Positions 53,506 through 61,962 of a DNA stretch of 64,000 nt are shown here, one piece after another. The stretch's first letter is position 1. Every line of letters begins with the position of its first letter. The notes beneath the pieces were generated by a model that made no database searches, was not told the DNA's origin, and worked only from the letters and a program-made list of their open reading frames with translations. The position numbers and the translations under genes were made by a program. Origin of the DNA: CAYOSF01 sp964406605 (GTDB taxonomy: Bacteria; Chloroflexota; Dehalococcoidia; DSTF01; RBG-16-68-14); assembly GCA_964406605.1 (NCBI GenBank), contig CAYOSF010000010.1:62001-126000 (forward strand), in the 5' to 3' direction.

Positions 53506-55185
53506 ATGAGAATGAAGCTAGTCCTGCTGAGCGCCGCGCTGGTGGGGCTGATGATGGTGGTGCCGGTCGCGCTGGCCGGGCCTGAGGCCACGCCCAAGCA
53601 GCCCCAGGACGGCAACCTCACCGGCGTCTACGACCTCCTGGTCCACGAGGGCGCCAAGTCGATCGGCCTGCAGCACTGCATCACCCGCTTGGACCACGAT
53701 GGCACCACCAACAGCGTCAAAGTAGCTGCCCAGTGCTACTGGGACCAGGACGTGGACGACCCCAACAGTGCCGTGCCCATCCTGCCGGGCGAGGGACCTG
53801 ATGGCATACCCGGCCCGCCGCCGCCGCCGCCCTACACCGTGGCAGCGCCCACCAAGCTCTACGGCAGCTACGACCCCGGCGGCGACACGCTCGACATCGC
53901 CGGCTGCTTCTCCAACACGGGCGGTGTGGACGGGCCGAACATCATCGGCCACGTGGTAGTGGTAGGCGTCAAGGCCCAGCTTCTCGCCACCGGGAAGCAG
54001 GCCGGCAACTTGTACTTGTATACCCAAATGTCGAACGCCCAGTGCTACAGCATACCACCCGACGTAAGCGGCCACCCCGTGCCCGACCCGGTGCCGATCA
54101 ACCTGTACCCCATTGAGGATCGCCCCGAGTGCCCCGGAGGAGACTGCGTACAGGCGCCGTGGCGCACGCCCAACGACACCGACTTCGACGATGACGGCTG
54201 CACGGACTACCAAGAGTTGGACAAGCAGGGCATCGAGAAGTGCGGCGACGACCCCTATAACCCGTACGACGGCCCGGCCTACGCGGACGACATCAGCGGA
54301 AACTACAGCATGACGGTGACGGCGATTCCGGCCGACTGGGACAAGATCGCCGACGAGCTGATCCCGGGCTTCTACTTCCATTGCCTGGCAGACTTCCAGC
54401 ACTCTGCCCCCACGAACGAGCTGGACGCGAAGGTCTACTGCTACGCTGACAACCCGGAGGTCCCGGTGAACATGGAGATGGGATGGGACTGCGTGGCCGA
54501 TCCCTCCGACTGCGGAGACGGCCTGGCCGGACCCGCGCCGCCTCCGCCGTTCGGTGACGTGGACGATCGCCATGCAACGCTCACCGGCGTGCTGAACAAG
54601 CTGGACAACACGATCGACATCGAAGGGTGCCTCGAGGACCGCGACGGCCAGAACCCGGTGGGGAACATCTACATGCGGACGGTGGCGCTGGACGTGCACA
54701 CCGGAATGGGCTTCGTCGAGGTGTGGCTGGGCGCCAACCCGGGCGGCACCGACTGCGGCGAGGGGCCCTTCACGCCGGGCACGGGTTTTGCAACCATCCT
54801 GCTGCAGATGGCGCGGCAGTCGGACGGCACGGTCGAGCGAGACACGGACGGCGACAACTGCCCGGACAAGAACGAGTTGAGCGACGACCCCGCCCACGGC
54901 GGCCTTCGCGACCCGTTCAACCGCTGGGACTACTTCAACCCCAGCCTGGACGGGCTGAACCGGGTGGATGACATCCTCAAAGTGGTCAACCAGTACTTCA
55001 TCGACAAGGGCAACCCGCTCTACACGAAGCACACCGACCGGACGTCGCTGACCGGCTCCAACGCGTGGAACTTCGGGCCGCCCAACGGCCAGCAGCGCGT
55101 GGACGACATCCTGGCGGCCGTGAAGTCCTACTTCCACGACTGCTCCGGCGGTACCTTCGTGGACCCGGACCTGGAACCCAAGTAG
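53506..55185 (+). CDS. Large secreted duplicated-domain protein with dockerin-like C-terminus
   Basis: 559 residues. Signal peptide 1-24 (MRMKLVLLSAALVGLMM, cleavage after ALA). Two homologous halves follow: each has a GNLTG/GNYSM start, a proline run (PGPPPPPP; GPAPPPPF), a TLDIAGCF/TIDIEGCL strand with conserved Cys, and a calcium-binding thrombospondin-3-like block (DTDFDDDGCTDYQEL; DTDGDNCPDKNEL). The C-terminus has paired dockerin-like repeats NRVDDILKVVNQYF and QRVDDILAAVKSYF. The many cysteines suggest an oxidising extracellular location. GGAGG is 16 bp before the first ATG, unusually far; the next in-frame ATG is at 53512. Function unknown; probably surface or matrix. Confidence 0.82.
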   Translation: MRMKLVLLSAALVGLMMVVPVALAGPEATPKQPQDGNLTGVYDLLVHEGAKSIGLQHCITRLDHDGTTNSVKVAAQCYWDQDVDDPNSAVPILPGEGPDGIPGPPPPPPYTVAAPTKLYGSYDPGGDTLDIAGCFSNTGGVDGPNIIGHVVVVGVKAQLLATGKQAGNLYLYTQMSNAQCYSIPPDVSGHPVPDPVPINLYPIEDRPECPGGDCVQAPWRTPNDTDFDDDGCTDYQELDKQGIEKCGDDPYNPYDGPAYADDISGNYSMTVTAIPADWDKIADELIPGFYFHCLADFQHSAPTNELDAKVYCYADNPEVPVNMEMGWDCVADPSDCGDGLAGPAPPPPFGDVDDRHATLTGVLNKLDNTIDIEGCLEDRDGQNPVGNIYMRTVALDVHTGMGFVEVWLGANPGGTDCGEGPFTPGTGFATILLQMARQSDGTVERDTDGDNCPDKNELSDDPAHGGLRDPFNRWDYFNPSLDGLNRVDDILKVVNQYFIDKGNPLYTKHTDRTSLTGSNAWNFGPPNGQQRVDDILAAVKSYFHDCSGGTFVDPDLEPK

Positions 55186-55196
55186 CGGCCGCATCG

Positions 55197-55222
55197 TAGG
55201 GGCAGGCCCCGGTGCCTGCCCC
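55197..55222. repeat. GTAGGGGC-family half element
   Basis: GTAGGGGCAGGC-CCCGGT-GCCTGCCCC hairpin, the left half of the 43371-43441 element, 12 bp after the stop of the secreted protein gene. Confidence 0.65.
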
Positions 55223-55243
55223 GTGGCCCGCCGACAAGAACGC

Positions 55244-55280
55244 AAGGGAGTCCTTCCAAGGAAGGGCTCCCTTCTTGCTG
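55244..55280 (+). terminator. Intrinsic terminator
   Basis: Long stem AAGGGAG-T-CCTTCC / GGAAGG-G-CTCCCTT with an AA loop, followed by CTTGCTGTTCT. It ends the secreted protein transcript. Confidence 0.75.
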
Positions 55281-55432
55281 TTCTCGGGCCGATCTTCGCG
55301 CCAAACGCCAAGCGCCGGGCAATCGCCCGGCCTGCCCAGCGGGAGCCAAGGTGGTCGCCCAGGGCCGTGCGGTGAGCGCAGTCCGGGAGGACTGTTGCCG
55401 GCCCGGAGCCCGCCGCTTATCCTTCCCCATGC

Positions 55433-56401
55433 ATGGATGAAGACGAGACGGCAGAAGCGTTGGCCCCGCTCGATGAGCCCGGCCGGCTCTCACGTCTGAG
55501 GCCGCCCCCGCCGGGTCGCGCACGCGCGGTCATCGACACGGATACCTACAACGAGATCGACGATCAGTTCGCCATCACCTACGCGCTGCTGTCACCGGAG
55601 CGTCTGGGGGTGGAAGCGATCTACGCGGCCCCGTTCTTCTGGGAGTCCTCGCGGCGCTCCGCCGGTCCCGCGGACGGCATGGAGAAGTCCTATGAGGAGA
55701 TCCTGCGGGTGCTTGGCCTGCTGGGGATCTCCCCCGAGGGAGGCGTCCACCGAGGATCCACCGAGTACCTGCCGGACGACTCCACGCCGGCCCCCGGCAG
55801 CCAGGCCGTTGACGATCTCATCGCGCGGGCTCGCTCGGGCGAGGACCTCCTCTACGTCCTGGCGATCGGGGCCATCACGAACGTGGCCTCGGCGATCCTG
55901 AGGGCCCCGGACATCACGAGTAAGGTCGTCGTCGTCTGGCTGGGGAGTCATGCCCCCTGGTGGCCTCACACCCGCGAGTTCAACCACGCGCAGGACATCC
56001 CCGGGGTCCGCGTCTTGTTCGGCTCCGGCGTCCCCCTCGTTCACGTGCCGTGCCTGGGCGTAGCGTCCCACCTCCTGACCACGGTGGCCGAGATGGAGCG
56101 ATACGCGAAGGGACAGGGGGCGATCGGCGACTATCTCTGCGACCTTGTGATGAGCTCCGCGCGCGAGCCGACCCGGGGCCGGTCCAAGGTGATCTGGGAC
56201 ATCGCCGCGGTGGCCTGGCTGATCGACCCGGCGTGGGTCCCGACGCAGCTTGTCCATGCGCCGATTGCGCAAGACGACGCGACCTGGACCTACAGCAAGG
56301 ACCGGCACTTCATCCGGCAGGCCTACTGGGTCAGCCGGGACGGCATCTTTCGGGACTTCTTTAGCAAGTTGGCGGCACATGCAGCGTCGACCGGCCCCTA
56401 A
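55433..56401 (+). CDS. Inosine/uridine-preferring nucleoside hydrolase family protein
   Basis: 322 residues. The Ca2+-binding N-terminal motif is VIDTDTYNEIDDQFA (33-47), an expanded version of the usual DTDPGxDD. The mid-domain AIGAITNVASAIL and C-terminal VIWDIAAVAWLID with the WDxxA pattern are present. Family members cleave the N-glycosidic bond of ribonucleosides in purine/pyrimidine salvage; the NEID insertion resembles enzymes with other nucleosides or ribosides as substrate. No signal peptide. No ribosome site is visible before the ATG at 55433, so initiation may be leaderless. Confidence 0.86.
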   Translation: MDEDETAEALAPLDEPGRLSRLRPPPPGRARAVIDTDTYNEIDDQFAITYALLSPERLGVEAIYAAPFFWESSRRSAGPADGMEKSYEEILRVLGLLGISPEGGVHRGSTEYLPDDSTPAPGSQAVDDLIARARSGEDLLYVLAIGAITNVASAILRAPDITSKVVVVWLGSHAPWWPHTREFNHAQDIPGVRVLFGSGVPLVHVPCLGVASHLLTTVAEMERYAKGQGAIGDYLCDLVMSSAREPTRGRSKVIWDIAAVAWLIDPAWVPTQLVHAPIAQDDATWTYSKDRHFIRQAYWVSRDGIFRDFFSKLAAHAASTGP

Positions 56402-56488
56402 GGCTCCGCGAAACGTGGTGGCGGGAATGGACTCACCCGCTGCGAGAAGGCCTGAAACGTGGTACAGGGAAGGAGGCGCAGGGCGGTG

Positions 56489-57076
56489 CTAGTATGCCTC
56501 GACGACGAATCCGTCGCACGCGATGAAGCCGCCGTCGATCTCCCAAATGACGGTATAGGTGCCGGCGGCGAGCGGAACGGCCCCGGCGAAGTCGCTGGGA
56601 TAGACGACATTCCCCCATTCGTCTCCGATCACCGAGGTTGCCGCCACGAATGAAGTACCGTCAGGCCAGATCACCCGCGCCCCCGCCCAATAGGTCTCGT
56701 CCGATGCGCCGAACTTGTTTCGAAGTCCGAGCTCAACGACCTCGCCCGGCCGGACAGGACCGGGCACTCCCCGCGGCGCCGAAACCTGCCAGGTTCGGTC
56801 GATGGTCGGGTTCGGAGTGTCAACACAGTACGTAACAGCCGGGTCGAACTGCGGCCCACCCGCCTCCGGTTGAGCATCGCTCAACGGTGTTTCGGTTGGC
56901 TGCAACGTAGCCGTGGGCGCGGGTGGCGCCGACGTGACGGTGCGTTGAGCCTCGGCGGTGCCTGTCGCGGGCGGGGTGTGCGTGGGAGTCGCCGCAGCGT
57001 CCTCACCTGCTCCTCCGCAGGCCGAAGCGAGCAGCAGCAGAGCCGCTCCGAGCACCTGTACCAGTATGCCCCGCAT
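56489..57076 (-). CDS. Lipoprotein with Thr/Pro linker and beta-sandwich domain
   Basis: 195 residues. Lipobox LLASAC with Cys20 after a short hydrophobic signal, then a Thr/Pro/Ala-rich spacer (24-70) and a compact domain (75-195) with PGEVVELGLRNKF, YWAGARVIWPDGTSFV and GTYTVIWEIDGGFIACDGF, probably an immunoglobulin-like sandwich with one disulfide. No enzyme motif. It faces the outside of the cell on a lipid anchor. Function unknown. The ATG is at 57076, divergent from the GMC oxidoreductase gene. Confidence 0.8.
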   Translation of the reverse strand: MRGILVQVLGAALLLLASACGGAGEDAAATPTHTPPATGTAEAQRTVTSAPPAPTATLQPTETPLSDAQPEAGGPQFDPAVTYCVDTPNPTIDRTWQVSAPRGVPGPVRPGEVVELGLRNKFGASDETYWAGARVIWPDGTSFVAATSVIGDEWGNVVYPSDFAGAVPLAAGTYTVIWEIDGGFIACDGFVVEAY

Positions 57077-57223
57077 GTCGCGTCATTCTATCCACACACC
57101 AGGAAGCACCGCCAGGAATAGTGGCGAGGGGCCGCCCGGGCTCGCGGCGGGAACGCGACGTCGTGCGTGTTCGCGCTGCCCGGGGATGTGGCGCGGCGCG
57201 GGTGTTTGCTGTAGGGTATCGCC

Positions 57224-58828
57224 ATGCCGAACGAGCCGGTCGGTGTGCTGGTGATCGGAGCGGGTGCTTCGGGGGCGGCCTTCGCCTGGAGGATCGCCGA
57301 GACCGGCATGAGCGTCCTCTGCCTCGATCAGGGCCCCTGGATGAAGCAACGAGACTACCCGAGCAACGGGCTGGACTACGAAGCGCGCATGATGGCGGAG
57401 TTCTCAACCAGCCCGAACGTGCGCGGGCTGCCCGCCGACTACCCGGTCAACGAGCAGGAATCCGACATCTCGCCCCTGATGTACAACGCCGTCGGCGGGA
57501 GCACCATCCTGTGGGCGGCGCATTTCCCCCGGCTTGCGCCCGGTGATTTCCGGGTGAAGAGCGAGGATGGAGTCGCTGATGACTGGCCGATCGACTACCG
57601 GACCCTCGAACCCTACTTCGCCCTGAACGACCGGATGATGGGCGTCTCGGGGCTGGCCGGCGACCCGGCGTATCCGTATCACGAGCCGCCGTTGCCACCG
57701 CTGCCACTCGGGAGGGTCGGGAACACGCTGGCCCGGGGCTTCGAGAAGCTCGGCTGGCATTGGTGGCCCTCCGACAGCGCCATCCTGTCGCAGGAGTACG
57801 AGGGGCGCGAGGCGTGCGTCAACCTCGGTCCCTGCTTGAGCGGTTGCCCGCAAGGCGCCAAGGCCAGCACCGACATCACCTACTGGCCGGCCGCTCAACG
57901 GAGGGGCGTGCAGGTGCGCAGCGGCTGCCGCGTGCGTGAGATCACCGTGGGCGAGGATGGGATGGCGGACGGGGTCCTCTACCACGACGAGGAGGGCCGG
58001 CTGCAGGAGCAGAGGGCGGAGATCGTCGTGCTGGCGTGCAACGGCATCGGCACGCCGCGGTTGCTGCTCAACTCTAAGAGCAGCCGGCACCCCGATGGGC
58101 TGGCCAACAGCAGCGGCCTTGTGGGCAAGAACCTGATGTTCCATCCGTATGCGATGATCACGGGCATCTTCGAGGAGCCGCTCCAGGGCCGCTGCGGACC
58201 TCTCGGCTGCACGTTCTGGAGCCACCAGTTCTACGGGACCGACCGCTCGCGGGGGTTCGTGCGCGGGTACTCGTTCGAGGGGGTGCGGGGCCTGGGCCCG
58301 GCGCAGACCGCGCTGTGGGGAATGGCCTACGGTCGCCTTCCCTGGGGCCGGGACCACCACGAGGCGTTCGCCCGGCTCTACGACCACACGGCGACGCTGC
58401 TCGGCATCACCGAGGATCTGCCGGAGGAAACCAACACCGTCACCCTGGACCCGGACCTGACCGACGCCCACGGCATCCCGGCGCCGAAGGTCACCTACCG
58501 GCTCAGCGAGAACAGCCGGAAGATGCTGGCGCACGCGGTCGAGCGGGCGAAGGAGGCGCTGACGGCCGCGGGCGCGGTAGAGACATTCGCGGAGCCGTTG
58601 ATGCGCGCGGCGGGCTGGCACTTGATGGGGACGGCCCGCATGGGGCGGGACCCGAAGACCTCGGTGGTCAACGAGTGGGGGCGGGCGCACGACGTGAAGA
58701 ACCTCTTCATCGTCGATGGCAGCGTCTTCGTGACCGCCGGCGCTTCGAACCCCACCTCGACGATCCAGGCGTTCGCGCTCTACGTGGCGGACCGCATCAA
58801 GAAGAACATGGAAACGCTCTTCGACTAG
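57224..58828 (+). CDS. GMC oxidoreductase (gluconate 2-dehydrogenase large-subunit-like)
   Basis: 534 residues. FAD-binding GAGASGAAFAWRIAE at 12-26, NAVGGSTILWAAHFPRL near 90, the cysteine-containing CVNLGPCLSGCPQGAKAS near 205, and the C-terminal catalytic histidine in GWHLMGTARMG followed by NPTSTIQAFA. It oxidises a sugar acid or alcohol and hands electrons to a haem or quinone acceptor. No Tat motif or signal peptide is seen, unlike periplasmic gluconate dehydrogenases, so it may be cytoplasmic. The small subunit begins 2 bp after its stop. Substrate unknown. Confidence 0.88.
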   Translation: MPNEPVGVLVIGAGASGAAFAWRIAETGMSVLCLDQGPWMKQRDYPSNGLDYEARMMAEFSTSPNVRGLPADYPVNEQESDISPLMYNAVGGSTILWAAHFPRLAPGDFRVKSEDGVADDWPIDYRTLEPYFALNDRMMGVSGLAGDPAYPYHEPPLPPLPLGRVGNTLARGFEKLGWHWWPSDSAILSQEYEGREACVNLGPCLSGCPQGAKASTDITYWPAAQRRGVQVRSGCRVREITVGEDGMADGVLYHDEEGRLQEQRAEIVVLACNGIGTPRLLLNSKSSRHPDGLANSSGLVGKNLMFHPYAMITGIFEEPLQGRCGPLGCTFWSHQFYGTDRSRGFVRGYSFEGVRGLGPAQTALWGMAYGRLPWGRDHHEAFARLYDHTATLLGITEDLPEETNTVTLDPDLTDAHGIPAPKVTYRLSENSRKMLAHAVERAKEALTAAGAVETFAEPLMRAAGWHLMGTARMGRDPKTSVVNEWGRAHDVKNLFIVDGSVFVTAGASNPTSTIQAFALYVADRIKKNMETLFD

Positions 58829-58830
58829 TC

Positions 58831-59283
58831 ATGGCCGAAACACGCGCGGCCCTAAACGATCCCGACTTCATGGAGGCGCTCCTCGACCTCGTGATCCCGC
58901 CGAGCGCGTCCGGCGACCTTCCGGGGGCGGGCGCCCTGGGCCTCTCGGAAGACGTCGTCGCGGCGCTCCAGGCCGATCCGACGCTTGGGCCGCTGGTCGA
59001 GGCGGGGGTGGAGGCGCTACGGGAGGCGGCTCTTTCCGAGCACGCGGAGGGCCTTCCGGCAATGACGCCGGAGGCCGGCGAGAAGGTGATCGAAGCCCAG
59101 CTCGCCGCCCATCCCCTGTTCATCATCGGCATCCTGCGGTATCTGTACCCGGCCTACTACGGGCACCCGCGCGTCCTGGAAGGCATCGGCGAACCGCCAC
59201 GTCCCCCGTTCCCGGAGGGGTTCGACGTCGAAGCGACCGATGAGGAGCTGCTGGAGAAGCTGCGGGCACGCCGGAGGGCGTAG
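58831..59283 (+). CDS. Gluconate 2-dehydrogenase subunit 3 family protein
   Basis: 150 residues, helical. LNDPDFMEALLDLVIPP near the start and LRYLYPAYYGHPRVLEGIGEPPRPPFPEGF near the end match the small (gamma) subunit that accompanies GMC dehydrogenases. The usual Tat signal of this subunit is missing, matching the signal-less large subunit. It overlaps no other gene, is 2 bp downstream of the GMC gene and is certainly co-transcribed. A cytochrome subunit is not present, though a haem-binding protein follows 150 bp later. Confidence 0.86.
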   Translation: MAETRAALNDPDFMEALLDLVIPPSASGDLPGAGALGLSEDVVAALQADPTLGPLVEAGVEALREAALSEHAEGLPAMTPEAGEKVIEAQLAAHPLFIIGILRYLYPAYYGHPRVLEGIGEPPRPPFPEGFDVEATDEELLEKLRARRRA

Positions 59284-59433
59284 GAAAGCGGCGCAACGCG
59301 GCGCGCCGTCGCCGGACAGCCCGCTGATCGCGAGCGCCGTGCCGGCCGTGTCGAGGAGGTAGTCTCTGCCGGCACCCGCCTTCAGACTGGACGGTGGCCT
59401 CGTCCACGGAGAGGCCGGACTGGGAGGAAGCCC

Positions 59434-59886
59434 ATGGCAATTCGTGTGCTGAAGAGATCGGTCAAGTGGGGGGCAATTGGCGCGGTCTTGGTCTTCCTCG
59501 TGATCCAGGCGGTACCGTACGGCCGTGATCACGGGAACCCGCAGGCGCGAACGGAGCCTGGCTGGGACAGCCAGGGGACCCGCGCTCTCGCGGTCGCCGC
59601 CTGCTTCGACTGTCACAGCAACGAGAGCCACTGGCCGTGGTACAGCAACATAGCTCCCGTATCATGGCTTGTCCAGCACGATGTCGACGAGGGCCGCGAC
59701 AAGCTCAACTTCTCGGAGTGGGATCGGTCTCACGCTGAAGCCCACGAAGCGGCCGAGGTTGTGGACGAGGGCGAGATGCCCCCTTGGCAGTACAAGCTGC
59801 TGCATTCAAGCGCGCGGCTTTCGTCTGCCGAGCGGCAGGCGCTCGTTCGTGGTCTTGAAGCCACGCTCGCTGGCGCCGGAGGCTAG
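59434..59886 (+). CDS. Membrane-anchored haem-binding domain protein
   Basis: 150 residues. One N-terminal membrane helix (about 11-30), then an extracellular domain with the c-type haem motif CFDCH near 58-62, NESHWPWYSNIAPVSWLVQHDV and GEMPPWQYKLLH, the pattern of the Haem_bd (cytochrome-c-like) family. The conserved Met-Pro-Pro supplies a possible distal ligand. It may accept electrons from the dehydrogenase pair just upstream (inference; the gap is 150 bp and the topology would need the dehydrogenase outside). GGGAGGAAG precedes the ATG. Confidence 0.85.
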   Translation: MAIRVLKRSVKWGAIGAVLVFLVIQAVPYGRDHGNPQARTEPGWDSQGTRALAVAACFDCHSNESHWPWYSNIAPVSWLVQHDVDEGRDKLNFSEWDRSHAEAHEAAEVVDEGEMPPWQYKLLHSSARLSSAERQALVRGLEATLAGAGG

Positions 59887-60125
59887 GGCAAGGAAGAGCC
59901 TGCCATAGGCTGAACAAACGCGTCCGGCCGGGGCCGGCATCCCTGTTGCGCTCGCACACCTCGTCGGCGCGCGAAGGGACGCGCCATCCGGGCGAATTGG
60001 CTACCATGGCGGATGGTGAGATCCATGGGGAAGGTCAAGGTCTCTGGGGGAAGGCGCGACCTCGCCGGCACGGGTCGGATGAGGCGAAATCGGCGCGGCG
60101 CCGTGGATGGTCACGGGGTGAGGTA

Positions 60126-60803
60126 ATGGGCTCAGCGGTGGGTGAGATCCTGCCTCTCGGCATCGGGGTGGCGATCAGCCCGTTTCCGATCGTCGCGGTG
60201 ATTCTGATGCTCCTCACCCGGCGGGCGAAGAGCAACGCGCCGGCGTTCCTCGCCGGGTGGGTCGCGGGCCTGGCTGTGGTGGGAGTCATCGTGCTGCTCA
60301 TCTTCGGCGGCGCGGACATAGCGACCTATGACGAGCGAGCGACCGGCCCCTCGGCGTTGAGGACGGCGGTGGGCGTGCTGCTCTTCCTCCTTGTCTGGCG
60401 CCAGTGGCGCAGGCGGCCCGAGAGAGGCGAGGAGCCCGAGATGCCGCGCTGGGTGCGGCGCATGGAGTCGGTGAACCCGGCGATGGCGCTCGGATTGGGC
60501 GCCATCCTGTCGGGCATGAACCCAAAGGATACGACGCTCGCTGTTCTGGCCGCGGTCTCCATCGCGCAGGCGGAGCTGAGCGCCGGCGAGTCGGCGGTGA
60601 CGCTTGCCGTCTTCATCGGCATCGCTACGTTGAGCGTCGTGGCCCCCATCACCGTCTACTATGCGCTGGGTGAACGCGCCGATGAGACGCTCCACGGTTG
60701 GAAGGCCTGGCTGACAGCACACAATGCGACGGTGATGGCGGCGCTGTTCGCCGTCTTCGGTGTCCTGTTGGTGGGACAGGGCATCCGAGGGCTCGTCGCC
60801 TGA
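60126..60803 (+). CDS. GAP/SfLAP-family (LysE-like) six-helix membrane protein
   Basis: 225 residues with six predicted helices and an ILPLGIGVAISPFPIVAVILML start, followed by NAPAFLAGWVAGL and NPAMALGLGAILSGMNPKDTTL. These match the Sap/GAP family, related to LysE exporters and named after the mycobacterial sulfolipid-addressing protein. A role in exporting a lipid or small molecule is inferred only from relatives. GGTGAGGTA lies before the ATG at 60126; an in-frame extension back to 59946 is basic and poorly conserved. Confidence 0.82.
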   Translation: MGSAVGEILPLGIGVAISPFPIVAVILMLLTRRAKSNAPAFLAGWVAGLAVVGVIVLLIFGGADIATYDERATGPSALRTAVGVLLFLLVWRQWRRRPERGEEPEMPRWVRRMESVNPAMALGLGAILSGMNPKDTTLAVLAAVSIAQAELSAGESAVTLAVFIGIATLSVVAPITVYYALGERADETLHGWKAWLTAHNATVMAALFAVFGVLLVGQGIRGLVA

Positions 60804-60920
60804 GCCGGCGAGAGGGGCCGGTGGCGGGATGGAAGCCCGGGAGCGCCGCCCGCTCGGTACGCCCGCGACTACAAACTGGACGCGGAGCACCGCGGCCGAA
60901 CCTCCCTGAGCGCGCGCCGC

Positions 60921-60949
60921 TTGCGTTCGTAACAGGTGTGTCGTATACT
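60921..60949 (+). promoter_or_regulatory. Sigma70-type promoter of the DUF202 gene
   Basis: TTGCGT (60921-60926), 17 bp, TATACT (60944-60949). The expected start, about 60956, is 11-17 bp before the ATG. Confidence 0.55.
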
Positions 60950-60966
60950 ATTTATAGAACAGATTG

Positions 60967-61494
60967 ATGGCAATGAACGATTATGGCGATGACATGAGCA
61001 GCCGGGATCACCCTGGTCAAGCACTAGATGACAAGACGAGCCCGTTCGAGGGCGAGACTCCGTTCAGCCGGCCGGATGCAGGGGCGGGAACAGGCACGCT
61101 GAGAAAGGACTCCCGTCCTGACCGGCCCCTCATCGAGTCCCCGAACAGAGGCGGTAGCAACGGGGCCGCACACGGAATCGGCTCTGTGAGCGTGCCGAAA
61201 GCGGCATCCGTGGTGCGTGACAGCCTGGCCCATTATCGGACCGTCCTGGCAAACGAAAGGACTCTCCTGGCGTCCGTCCGGACAGCGCTGGCGCTGTTCG
61301 TAGCCGGAGTATCTTTCGTCCGGTTCTTCGACGTTCTCGCGGTCGAGGTGGTCGGGTGGATATTCGTGCCGGCGGCGGTGGTCCTGCTCCTGTTTGCCTT
61401 TGCCAGATACCGAAAGATGGCGCAGGGCCTGGCTCTTGAGGCCGGGATGGACGGCGATACCGGGCCCGGTCAACGAGGCACTTCTTCCCGCTAG
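60967..61494 (+). CDS. DUF202 membrane protein with long disordered N-terminus
   Basis: 175 residues. Residues 1-75 are polar and disordered; 85-160 form the DUF202 domain with LANERTLLASVRTALALFVAGVSFVRFF and a second helix, VVGWIFVPAAVVLLLFAFARYRKM. DUF202 proteins are two- to three-helix membrane proteins of unknown role, sometimes linked to vacuolar phosphate transport subunits in eukaryotes (VTC). The start could be 60967 or 60973. A good promoter precedes it, and the operon is a single gene. Confidence 0.83.
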   Translation: MAMNDYGDDMSSRDHPGQALDDKTSPFEGETPFSRPDAGAGTGTLRKDSRPDRPLIESPNRGGSNGAAHGIGSVSVPKAASVVRDSLAHYRTVLANERTLLASVRTALALFVAGVSFVRFFDVLAVEVVGWIFVPAAVVLLLFAFARYRKMAQGLALEAGMDGDTGPGQRGTSSR

Positions 61495-61962
61495 ATCCGG
61501 CAGGTACGGAGGCGATATCGCGTCGGCCCCGCCGGCGCTACCATCCTGGGGTCGTCAGCCGTGCAAGCATGGCTGACGGGCGGAGCCAGAGGAAGCGTCG
61601 GGCGGCGATGCGGGCCGCGGCGCTCAGTACGAACGCGAGGCGGCGCACGGTGGCCCCCACAACGGTCGGCTCAGCAGCTTAGCGAAGGGGAGCCACAGCC
61701 GGAGCCTCGGGGTCTTGGGTCACTTCGTGGGCTCGGCTTTCGTCTCAAGAGCCGGGACTACAATCGCTTCCATCATTCTCGCAGGTAGGACGGGTCCGGC
61801 CGGCGCCATCCGGGCGGTGCTGATTGTGCGGGCATGGCCCGCGCACCCGCCCTCTTCAGGCCCGCTTGCGCGCACGGGCTGTCCTCCCCCATGATACGTA
61901 CTCAGAGAAACTGACCCCGATCGCTCACCGCGCGTGAGCCCGACTTGGAGGGAGTGAAGAAG
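61495..61962. other. Intergenic
   Basis: 468 bp without a supported gene; the sequence is arginine/proline-coding in every frame, as chance frames are here. It holds the ribosome site GGAGGGAG just before 61963. Nothing else recognised. Confidence 0.4.

Noticed and set aside
53518..55311. 597-codon minus-strand frame opposite the secreted dockerin-like gene
   Set aside because: Antisense shadow; the plus strand has a signal peptide and calcium repeats.
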